64,000 bases of DNA, taken from NCBI GenBank assembly GCA_030272155.1, contig CP126194.1:4703501-4767500 (forward strand). The letters run 5' to 3'. Positions 1 through 9,225 of this stretch are shown piece after piece; position 1 is the stretch's first letter, and each line of letters opens with the position of its first letter. Source of the DNA: Tetradesmus obliquus. Its lineage: Eukaryota > Chlorophyta > Chlorophyceae > Sphaeropleales > Scenedesmaceae. The position numbers and the translations under genes are program-made. The notes under the pieces are model-generated. The model searched no databases. It was not told the origin of the DNA and worked only from the letters and a program-made list of their open reading frames with translations.

Positions 1-48
1 ATCATCGACTATGCTATGCGCTGTGCTCTGCGTTGCTGGCTGACCCGA

Positions 49-850
49 TCAGACTGACGCCGCTGTGGAGGGGTTGTGCATTCCTGTTGCTACATTCTCG
101 CAACGCGCGGCTTGTTTGTGACTAGTGATCTTGCAGCGATGGGCAGCTCTTCCAGCATGTGCTGAAGCTTGCACCAACTGCTGCAAAGTGCTGCCGGCGC
201 AGCGCTCACCAGCAAACACGTTTTGTTCCTTGCCGAGCCGAGTCTGCAGCACCCTGTGGAGGCTGTTCATGACAAATGCCTGCGTGCAGTTGAATATGTG
301 ATCATAGTTATGCATGTTCTGCAGAAGAAGACCAACAGGCACTGCATCACCAGCAGACCAACAGGACCTGCAAACTGTGCAACAGCAGGCTGCAAACACC
401 TGCACTGATCTGCGGCAGCACAACAACAGACTAGGCTGATGTTGTGTTCACTTGGTGCGTGCTGCTTCAGCCATGAGCAGCTATGGGTGACCCCTGATCT
501 GTTAGCTGCAGGCAGCTGCATTGCTTGAGGGCAGAAAAACCTCAATAAGAGCCCAAAGTAATGTGTGCATGAGCCGATGTGCACGCTGCTGCTGCTGCCG
601 CTGCCGCTGCACTGCCAGGCTGTCGTACCTCGCCCAGGGCCCTCACTGCCTGCTCTGTGGCGTCCATGTCACTGTTGGGCGCCAATCGCCGTATGCCTGC
701 TGGCATGAGCTGTGCAGGAGGGCCACTGGCTGCAGATCTACACCTGCTGCTGTTGAGCACATTCTTCCATGGCGCAGCAGCATGTGGCGCGTAGTGCCTG
801 TGATGCGCCACTCGCCGTGCTGCAGATTGCTTTGCTGGGCATGGCATCAT
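49..850 (-). CDS. Small organelle-targeted protein of unknown function (3 exons)
   Basis: Exons 850-629, 318-210 and 83-49 join in phase (0, then 1) into 121 residues ending at a stop. The splice sites are good: GTACGA and GTGAGC donors, CTGCAG and CAACAG acceptors. Residues 1 to about 45 are rich in Arg, His and Ala with no acidic residue, which looks like a mitochondrial or plastid presequence. The mature part (about 60-121) is a helical-looking segment with polar and hydrophobic residues, including MHNYDHIFNCTQAFVMN, and a short tail. I do not recognise the family. A TATTTAA-like element lies about 25 bp upstream of the start on the minus strand (around 870-880). The start at 850 is the first of two adjacent Met codons. 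The consistent phases across two introns argue for a real gene; the function is unknown. Confidence 0.55.
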
Positions 851-1296
851 GGCCGCTTGCTGGCAGAGCGTGTTTAAATAAGATCAAGCGCAGTGGCTGA
901 CTTGTAGCCAGGTCATCCACTTTTCAAGCTACTTTCAGGTATGGCAGATGATCTGCCTGTACAACAGTACCTTGCCGCCCCTGCCAATGTGCCAGCCGTG
1001 CGCCGTTGCTAGGACCCCAAGAACTTTCACTTTCAAGTGTTCAGCGGTGCACGAGGGCTAAAAACGCTTTTCCCACACCACATGGCCTGTGCAAACCCTA
1101 ACCTTACACCACAAATGCTGACAGCTCGTTATTCTGTCATGACGAGCCACATCGTCCTCGCTGCAGCAAATAATTTAGCCAGAGTATGTGAAAGCAGGGA
1201 TCTGGTCGCCATCTAGTGAACAGCCCTGCCTGCCTGCGTAACTGGGATTGCAAAGCCACCTGTGAAGTCGCTTACGTTTGTGTTTATCGGTTAGCC
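851..1296. other. Divergent intergenic region
   Basis: This stretch separates the minus-strand small protein from the plus-strand KH gene and must hold both promoters. I see no coding exon in it. An AT-richer patch near 1165-1180 precedes the KH start. Confidence 0.4.
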
Positions 1297-2051
1297 ATGG
1301 CTAGTAATGAGGATGCGTCTGTAGTGGCAGCGGATGTATCAATGGGTGACGCAGTGCAGCCGGCAGCAGACGCAAACTCTGCGGACGCAGAACAGCCTGC
1401 CGCCAACGGCCTGGGCTCGCTTGCAGAGCAAAGTAACTCAGACGACAGCGCTGTCGTCGGTGCCAAGCGGGCAGCGGACCATGAGGCGCCTGCGGCAGCT
1501 GCTGCTGCAGAGGGCGAACATGAGGATGCACCAGCTGCCAAGAAGCAACGCACAGAAGGCGAGGCAGCTGATGCAGAGGCAGTTGTGGATAACCCTGAGG
1601 CACAGCAGCAGGACGGGCAGGCCTCAGCAGCGCAGGATGGCTCAGCTGCAGCAGACGCAGCAGCGCCAGGCAGCAGTACGTCACCCAGCAAGCTCAGCAG
1701 CAGCGCGGCTGTCTCCCCCAGCAAGCAGGCAAGCAAGGTCAGGCCAGCATCGCCAAGCATGCGCGGCAGGCGCCTGGGAGATGTCGTGTTCAGGCTGCTG
1801 GTGCACCAGCGTGCAATGCCCAACATCATCGGCAAGGCTGGCTGCATTGTGAAAGAGATTGAAGCCAGCAGCGGCGCGCGTGTGCAGGGCATGAACGCTG
1901 TGCCAGGCTGCGACGAGCGTGTGCTGGTTGTGTCAGCGCCAGAGGACCCTTCGCAGCAGCTGAGCCCAGCAGAGAAGGCGCTGATTGCTGTTCAGCGGCG
2001 GCTGATTCTGGACCTGGAGCCCACAGCAGCGGCGCTGCTAGACGGACTGGC

Positions 2052-2104
<53 letters not shown>

Positions 2105-3828
2105 CCTCTGAGGCAGATGCTGGAGCAGCTGAGGCTGCACAACCGCCTTCAGCCGAGGGTGGTGCAGCGGCAGCAGCAGATGGGCAGCAGCAGCAGCAGC
2201 AGAACGATGCGCCAGCAGAACAGGAAGCTGCTGCTAATGCGGAGCCTGTGGAGCAGCCAGCAGCTGATGCTGCAGGCGACGCAGCTGCTGCAGACCCAAC
2301 GGCAGCAGCAGCAGCAGAAGCGCACCCAGCAGTAGCAGAGGAGCCAGCACCAGCAGCACAAGAGGAGCCAGCAGCAGCAGAGGAGCCAGCAGCAGCAGAG
2401 CAGCCAGCAGCAGCAGCGGAGCCGACACCAGCAGAGCAGCCAGCACCAGCAGAGCAGCCAGCAGCAGCAGGTCAGCTAGCAGTAGCAGTGCCGGAGGACC
2501 CCGCTGCAGCGCCTGAGCCAGCAGTGCAGGAGCCAGCACCGGGTGACGCACAGCCCACCTCGCAGCAGCCGCCAGCAGCAGCAGCAGTAGCAGCAGCAGC
2601 GCCGAGCCCCACGCCTAGCGCTCCCAGCCCCAGCCCACGGGCAGCATCAGCAGCAGGTGTCAGCCCGCGCGAGCGCCATGTGCAGCATGTTGCACGTGTG
2701 CTGGTGAGCCCGAGCCAGGCCACCAGCCTGCTGACTGCTGGTGCTGCTGGGCTGCGGGCAGTAAAGGAGGGCTCTGGCGGCGCGTATGTGAAGGTGCTGC
2801 TGCCTGAGGATAGCCCCTTCTGTGCGCTGGATGGCGATAGGGTGACACAGATTGCTGGCGGGCCTGTGCAGGTGGGTTGCATGCTTGTGGCAGTGCAGCA
2901 GCTGGCAGATGTGTGCAGTCGAGCTGGGTAGACTTGCATGCCTGGCGCTGACTGTTTCAATGCTCAGGCCGGCTGCTTGGGGCCTTCCCAGCGTACCACA
3001 TATCATGCCACAATGCAGCTGCGGGTGGCAGCTGCAGCACAAGGATTCTGCCGCAGCAGCACCCTGGTGAGACTGGTGCGGCTTACCCTCTGATGCGCCT
3101 GTTATTCACCCTGCCGTTCGCCTGCACATTTCCTCGCCAGGTGATGAAGGCGGTGCAGCTGCTGGGCCGGCACCTGCGCAAGCACCCCGCGCTAGAGCGG
3201 CCAGGCGGGCCGCACCCCGCACTGGCAGCGCGCATGGGTGGAGGCCCGCGCCGCTTCGGCGGCCCGCCGCCGCCGCCGCACATGCACCGCTCGCCGCCGC
3301 CGCCACCGCCGCCGCCTCGCTATGGTGGGCCGCCGCCGCCTCCTTATGGTGAGTGTGTGTGCGCTGCTTCAGCAGTGGCAGCGGCAGGGTTGAGGGAGTG
3401 CTTGTTGTGGCGGCAGTCTGGCGGGGCAGAGCGGCAGATCGACAGTGCTGCTTGTGTGATTTTGGGTTGCTGCTGCGGCTGTGTGCGCTCCAGGGAGACA
3501 AGTGACACCCTGCCTGGGGCCTTACTATTCTTTCATTACTCGCACGCCACTGCATGACGCATGCAGCTGCAGCTTCAGCCCACTGCTTGCTTGTATGTAA
3601 CTTGTGTAAACCCTCTTTTAACAGTCTGTTGCTCATCGTGCCTGCACTGCAGGTGCTGGCTACGCGCCGCCGCCGCCATATGGTGCTGCGCCGCCCCACA
3701 TGCCGTACGGCGGGCCGCCAGGCTACAGGCCGCCGCCGCCAGCAGCGTACGGCTACCCATGCGTGCCGCCACACCCGCCAGCCGGCCCGTATGAGCAGCA
3801 GGGCTACGGCGGGTATGGCGGCTACTGA
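1297..3828 (+). CDS. Two-KH-domain RNA-binding protein, low-complexity linker and Pro/Gly/Tyr tail
   Basis: Exons 1297-2871, 3141-3348 and 3653-3828 join in phase to 652 residues. The ATG at 1297 sits in GCCATGG; the frame is open upstream to 1216 but has no earlier ATG. KH domain 1 spans about residues 163-237, with the RNA-binding GKAG loop in NIIGKAGCIVKEI. KH domain 2 (about 460-535) has a GAAG loop and is split by intron 1. Between them is about 200 residues of Gln, Ala, Glu and Pro, including a polyQ run and EEPAAAEEPAAAEQ-type repeats. A likely nuclear localisation signal (AAKKQRTEG) lies near residue 87. The C-terminus is rich in Pro, Gly and Tyr. Two KH domains with disordered, prion-like flanks suggest a PCBP/hnRNP-K-like role in splicing or mRNA control; the target is unknown. 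Confidence 0.85.
2052..2103 (+). repeat. CAG repeat coding polyglutamine
   Basis: About 17 nearly pure CAG/CAA codons encode the polyQ run in the linker of the KH protein. One CAA interrupts the run. Confidence 0.9.
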
Positions 3829-4845
3829 TCTGAGCAGGAGCTCTGCAGTCAGCACGTTGGATAGGCGCGGCCATGTGTGTGTTGTTTCTGTTTCAGCAAA
3901 AGGGCGGGGTTGTGTTGCAGCAGCTGCACTTCCTACTATGTGCGCATGAGCAAGAATGCCAGTATGCGAGCGAGTGTCGTCAGCCGCTCGCAACGGTGCT
4001 TGCGCCGGCAACCTGGCACTGGTAACATGGAGTTTGCAGACTGTGATGCGCAATGCTGTTGTGTCGAGGTCAAAGTTGTAAAGGGAGAGTTGTGTCATTC
4101 GGTGCGGCATGGGGAACTAGCACTCCCAGCCACATATGTGCTTTTCTCGTAGCAGGTGTGGCTGTGCACCCGGTGCAACTGGGTTGCCTCCCCACCCCCT
4201 GTTGTGACGGGCCACCCCTCTGGTGGTGACGTCATGTAATGAAAACAGCACTGGTCTATACGAAATCGGCAATTGGCAGACCTTGAAACACAGTCCTGGC
4301 AGGGCTCCGTCAGCATCAAGTTGACGCTGCTGGCAGGCCACCCACTGGCAGTGGGCTAGGACTGACTGGGGGCACAGCACTGCTTGAAGCCCTGGCACCA
4401 GGCACTGGCGGCCTGCTCTTTCTCCTATGTATAACCACCGTTCCTATGTATACGTCTGACTACCTACAGGCAGGTGTTCCTGCTTTGGTCAGGGCACGAC
4501 GTAGACCATGATGCTGCAAGCACACAGACACAGTGTGGTGGTTGGCATCAAAAGCAGCTGCCCATCTCTGCTGCAGGCTTCCATCAAAACTTAAAAACAT
4601 ATAAAACGATCTTTAATTGACATTCAAATGGCTTTCAAGCTGCTGGACGCTCCAGCTTCTAGTTCTTAGATTCTTTCGTAACTTCTAGCTGTTCGCGGCA
4701 TGACCACGGCATAAGACAACCATTCGACCATCCCTTCGGTCCAACAGCAGATTCGGTGAACATCTCAATTTGGTAATTGTTGCATTCGTGCGTTCACGGC
4801 TGTACAATCCGTACGCACCAGTCCACCATCAGCTGAGCTTTCAAC
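3829..4845. other. KH-gene 3' region and GST promoter
   Basis: No coding exon is seen. The first part is probably the 3' UTR of the KH gene. An AT-rich patch with CATATAAAAC near 4597-4606 could be a TATA-like element for the GST gene, leaving a 5' UTR of about 200 nt; this is inference. Confidence 0.4.
4077..4081 (+). terminator. Putative polyadenylation signal TGTAA (KH gene)
   Basis: TGTAA is the usual near-upstream polyadenylation element in chlorophyte mRNAs. This copy lies about 250 nt after the stop codon at 3826-3828. Confidence 0.35.
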
Positions 4846-6105
4846 ATGGTGAAGATCATCTATTTCGGCATTCCTGGTGAGCGCAGACGTGTTGAATGAT
4901 GTCTCAAGTTTGCTTTGTTCTTACAGAGGCGGTGGATCGAGTAGGCGGTTGACAGCAGCAGATCACTCCTGCAGCAGATCACTCCTGTAGTGCAGCACAC
5001 TCTGCATGCACCCCTGCTGCAACACCTCCGCAGCTCACACGGATGTGTTGTGGTACTAATGCAACGCGCTTGACGCGGCTGCTGAGCATCACGCAGTCTT
5101 ACCTGGCTCACTGGCGCTGCTCCATGCTCTGCTGCTTGCTGTGGGACATCAGATGGTGGGCCCCTTGCACAAAGCGCTCATTGAACAGCAACAGCTCCAA
5201 CAATGCCTTGCCTCTTGCTTGATGCATACTGTGCAGGCCGTGCTGAGGTGGCTCGCCTGACAGCAGCAATTGGCAAGATCGAGCATGAGGTGGGTTGCAG
5301 ACTGCAGATCAGCAACAGCCTTGGACGCCAGCTGCAGCAGCGGCAGCGGCAGCACACAGCAGGCCCTGCTTGGCTAATCCGCAAGCTCTGGCATTGCCCA
5401 ACATCCAACCAACACACATCAAACAATGCCAAGAGTGCGGCAGTGATCAGCGCGTGCAGATGCTCAGCACCTGCTCATCTGCCGCTGAAATCAAGCACTG
5501 TAGATGTTCCATACCAGTGGTGCAGTCAGTTCATGCATATGTGCCTCTCTGGCAGCCGCGCCTAGTCTCTGCAGTGGCTGAAGGGCCAATGCAAAAACCT
5601 GCATGGCACGCCGCGCGTGGTGCTTGCAGGACAAGCGCGTGGACTTTGAGGAGTGGCAGAAGCTGAAGCAGGAGGGCTGGGCACCATTTGGCCAGCTGCC
5701 AGTGCTGGAGGTGGACGGGAAGTACCTGGCACAGAGCGCAGCCATCGGTGCGTGAGGAGGCAGTTGTTGACACAGTAGTTAAGCTTGCATGTAAGCTGCT
5801 GAGCATACGCAGTTGCGAAGCGCTGACAGAAAGGTTGCACTTTGCATGTAAGCGTTTGAGCAGATTGGTGTGCCAATGATGTATGCGACGACTTGGGTAG
5901 TGACAAGCAAAGGTCGAGAAATGATTGAGTTGTGAACTGCCAGCTGAGCCTGCAGCAGAGCGGCAGAGCGTTGCAGCAGCCACCTATGGTTGGCATCACA
6001 TGCATTAAAATGCAGGTGTCGCAGCAGCTGGCTTGAAATATGCCCCTGGGGAGCGTTGCGGCGCGGAGTATAGGTGCTGCTGGCGACTGCTTGATGCCTG
6101 CATGC

Positions 6106-6151
<46 letters not shown>

Positions 6152-7797
6152 GTGCAGACCGCTACCTCGCGCAGCGTGCCGGGCTGCTGCCGGCTGACCC
6201 CTGGAAGGCAGCGCAGGCTGACCAGGCGTACTTCTTCTGCGAGGATGTGTGGCAGGTGAGGCGGGCGGCAGCAGCAGCGCAGGCAGCCGCAGTACTCCGG
6301 CATCAGGACACACCTGCATATCAGAGAAGCTGAGATGCTGAGTGGCAGCGCGTGTGTGCTCCAGGTGTAGCTGCAGCCACAGCTGGTTTTCCGGGACAGA
6401 TGCTGCGCTGCGGCCTGCTGATACTCTTGAACCTGCATCTTGGTTGGTAGAGCTGGTGGTGTGTTGCGTGCGCTCTCCTATCCACTGCCTCTAGACTGGA
6501 CCTGTTGCAGATGGTGTTGTTGTGTGGCTGCCGCCGTGCTGCTGCAGACGCTGTACCCCAGCTTCAAGATCAAGGACCCCGAGGAGAAGGTGAAGGCGCG
6601 CCAGGAGCTGCTGGCGGGGGCGCTGGCAGACAAGCTGAAGCTGCTCAGCAAAGTGATCGTGAGTGCGCGGCAGCACAGCTGGTACTACTACTTAGTAAGG
6701 ATCATGTTGTTTGTACACAGTAAATGATAAGCATGTTGAGAGGGATGGCCCGTGTACTGTGCGGTGAGGAGCTTGCCTTGATAGTGCACGCAATGGGCGT
6801 ATGTGCATGTGCATGTGCAAGAAGCCGCCTGCCTGTCCTGCGCGCGGCCGAACCTGGCCAATGACGGCAGATGATGGTTGGTGCACTGACTCAGCACGCG
6901 CACGACCTGCATCACACGCGCACTCAGTACAAGGCTTGTACAGCAGTACCTGCATTGGTGCATGACGAGCAGCGCCTGATTGCAGGCGTGTGCAGCGTCG
7001 ACAGCCACCAGCAGGGGTGTGGGGCCACAGTAAAAAACTCTGAAAACTCCATGTTAAGAGCTGAAGTGGCTGCTGACACATGCGTTGCATTTTGCATGTG
7101 CGCGTTCCAGCGAGGTGGCCCGCGAATGATGCATCCGACGAGGGTAGTGGCAAACAAAGGTGTACGGCACGATTCGATTGAAGCCTTGCTTGCCAACTTG
7201 AGCTTTGAATGAGTTGTGTGATGGCTGCTTGCAGGAGGGCCGTGCCGGCAAGTTCCTGACAGGCGATGAGCTGAGCCATGGTGACCTGGCGGTGTTCTGC
7301 AACCTGTCAACGCTCAAGAGCGGCTGGCTGGACGGTAGGTGGCTGTCACAGCAGATACTGCGGCGTAAGGGGATTGAGCACTGCATGTATGCCGCTGCTT
7401 GAGCTGCGCAGCTAGGGAAGTATGCGAACAGCCACGCAGCATTTCCTGCTCCATCGCTACGCTGCAACGGAGTTGTGTATGCCTGCCAGGACCACAGGCT
7501 GCAGCAGGGCCACAGTACATCATGTATGATACAGGCACTGGTTTGATGTGTGCGTTGCCGGCATCAAGCACGTCAGCCAACACACATTGCTTTTGCTTGT
7601 GAGCTCTAATAGCTGCTGCTGCTGCTGCTGCCGCCATGGTGCATCCTGCAGGCATCCCCAAGGATGTGCTGAATGACTACCCAGTGCTGAAGGACTTCCG
7701 CAACTCTGTTGCAGCCGTGCCTGCAGTTGCCGCATTCTACGCTGACGCCAAGAACAACGATGACATCAGGACCACAGGATTCAGGGCGGATGCCTGA
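4846..7797 (+). CDS. Sigma-like glutathione S-transferase (7 exons)
   Basis: Exons 4846-4876, 5237-5289, 5630-5747, 6158-6255, 6548-6658, 7235-7334 and 7652-7797 join in phase to 218 residues, the usual GST length. The N-terminus MVKIIYFGIPGRAEVARL has the catalytic Tyr of sigma/alpha/mu GSTs in the first strand (Tyr6) and the Gly-Arg-Ala-Glu helix start. The thioredoxin-like half also holds QLPVLEVDG (cis-Pro) and the glutathione-binding QSAAI. The helical C-terminal half contains the conserved GDELSHGDLAVF segment. The protein should conjugate or reduce electrophiles with glutathione, probably in the cytosol since no targeting peptide is visible. Introns 3 and 5 carry copies of a dispersed repeat, and intron 3 ends in a CTG run. 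Prostaglandin-type isomerase activity is known in this class but cannot be told from sequence. Confidence 0.9.
5815..5905 (+). repeat. Dispersed repeat copy in GST intron 3
   Basis: The segment from GCTGACAG through TTTGCATGTAAGC to the GACGACTTGGGTAGTG stretch is a diverged copy of the repeat in intron 5 (7068-7165), in the same orientation. Shorter related pieces occur at 16528-16561 and 23321-23351. Confidence 0.6.
6107..6151 (+). repeat. CTG run before a GST 3' splice site
   Basis: About 14 CTG units end only a few bases before the TGTGCAG acceptor of exon 4, where they probably act as the polypyrimidine tract. Confidence 0.8.
7068..7165 (+). repeat. Dispersed repeat copy in GST intron 5
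   Basis: Second copy of the intron repeat. It shares TTGCATTTTGCATGT, then the AATGATGCAT and CGACGAGGGTAGTGGCAA blocks, with the copy at 5815-5905. The two copies are diverged, so the family is probably old. No protein is encoded. Confidence 0.6.
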
Positions 7798-7978
7798 CGC
7801 ACGTGCATGGCAACTTGTGACAATGCGTTGCTCTGATTGCTGGTGTCCTGTACAGTCCGACAACTAGCTCAAAGACTCTGCCTCGGAAGCACGGCGCTCA
7901 AGGAAAGGTGTTCACCCCACTTCAAGTGTTGATGGAGGTGGTCCTGGCAATGCCAGTGGCTGCCGACGGCCTGTGTTG

Positions 7979-7983
7979 TGTAA
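7979..7983 (+). terminator. Putative polyadenylation signal TGTAA (GST gene)
   Basis: TGTAA lies about 180 nt after the GST stop codon, within the expected range for a chlorophyte 3' end. Confidence 0.35.
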
Positions 7984-8002
7984 CGTCGTTTTACGACAAT
8001 CC

Positions 8003-8045
8003 TGACTCAGGATCGTCATGACTCAGGATCGTCATGACTCAGGAT
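8003..8045. repeat. 16-bp tandem repeat, 2.7 copies
   Basis: The unit TGACTCAGGATCGTCA is repeated head to tail: two perfect copies and a partial third. TGACTCA is an AP-1/bZIP-type core, so a regulatory role is conceivable, but the array lies downstream of the GST stop. Confidence 0.8.
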
Positions 8046-8805
8046 TGCCCCTAGTAGGGGCCTGTACTCAGCTGTAGCGCAGGTTGACAGGGGTGCCTCA
8101 ACCAACAATGCCGTTCATTCGCTTTTGTGGTCTGCTGTTGTTACACAAAGTCTGTGTAACAGAGTGTGGGCATGTAAGACAGGGCTACGCCTCTGCCGCA
8201 TCCTCATTGCCAGTATACACGGTGTACAGAATGTGGGGAACACCCCGGGCACAGCAGTGGCGCTGATCCGCACGCTGCCACGTAATATCATACTTGCCAT
8301 ATCAAAGCCAAATTAAGTGATATAACGATTGGGAGTCTTGGCACTTCTGGTTGCGTACTAGTATGGTAATCTGTGATCAGTGAATGCAGTGTGCCTCTTC
8401 GTGCCGCCCTCAGGGCCCGGAACGTTCGAGTGGTTGCGCTTGCAGACGGCCAGGCGGAGCGCGCCTCAAGCCACCTAGCGGTCGTGCACTGTCGCATTCG
8501 CAGGAGTGACGAAAGGAAGTTTGACGTCAAGTCTAGAGGGAACCTTGGGGTCACGCCGCGTTCCTGTGCATGCACCCATATATGTCACTGCTTGCCCATG
8601 CATGTGTAACTATCTGATTAAGCAGCGTATTAAATATGCACCACAGCCTTAGACAGGCGTCAGCAGAACAAACCTGACCGCTGAACCTAAAGAAACCCTT
8701 CCCATCGACTTGCGCGGTACTTGCTTACTTGTGCAGGCATCAACGCAATACCGCACTTCAAGTACTAAAAAACTGAGGCGAATGATGATCAGAGAGATGA
8801 GCAGT

Positions 8806-9156
8806 TTAATTAAAAAAAAGTACCGCTGTAGTCTGCATACAGCCCTGCCCTAAGAAATTGTTTTTATGGAGCACTGTAAGCTTCAGGGATACATAGAAAC
8901 CACGCCGACTGAGAGCTGCCGCTACTTCAGCGCCGAGGGCTGCTGGACAGCAGGTCTCCAACTCTTTCATGGACGCGCAGGAGATCACCGCTTCATCGTC
9001 AGAGGTCAGCTGCAATCTCAGCTGTCGATTGATGCTTAGGCGTGCGGTCAATCCAGTCAGGCGTGTCGTTGGCACGGGCCCCTGAGCTGGCATCAGCAGC
9101 ACCACCAGCAGAGGCAGGCCTGTTTCAACCAGCTCTGTGCTCCGGTGCAAGAGCAT
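8806..9156 (-). CDS. Hypothetical small ORF, doubtful
   Basis: An uninterrupted 116-codon ORF. Its middle part has balanced, protein-like composition (for example LTSDDEAVISCASMKELET) rather than the Cys/His/Arg bias of the shadow ORFs around it. A TATATAA on this strand lies just upstream (about 9166-9172). If that is a TATA box, transcription would start inside the ORF and the Met at 9093 would be the likelier start, giving about 95 residues. I do not recognise the family. It may equally be chance or a gene remnant. Confidence 0.25.
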   Translation of the reverse strand: MLLHRSTELVETGLPLLVVLLMPAQGPVPTTRLTGLTARLSINRQLRLQLTSDDEAVISCASMKELETCCPAALGAEVAAALSRRGFYVSLKLTVLHKNNFLGQGCMQTTAVLFFN

Positions 9157-9225
9157 CGGGAAGAATTATATAGCATGAGTTACTGAGCTGTTAGCTCACA
9201 GGCAACAAGGCCCAGTTGGTACAGC

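Larger units (their letters stand above)
7798..9225. other. GST 3' region and upstream region of the CCCH gene
   Basis: This stretch holds a TGTAA signal, a 16-bp tandem repeat (8003-8045), a questionable minus-strand ORF (8806-9156) and AT-rich sequence near 8280-8340 and 8760-8820. A TATATA element at 9166-9172 could serve either strand. I see no conserved exon. Confidence 0.4.

Noticed and set aside
5531-6005. Overlapping minus-strand ORFs across GST intron 3
   Set aside because: They translate the dispersed repeat and intron; similar ORFs recur at the other copy, as expected for a repeat rather than a gene.
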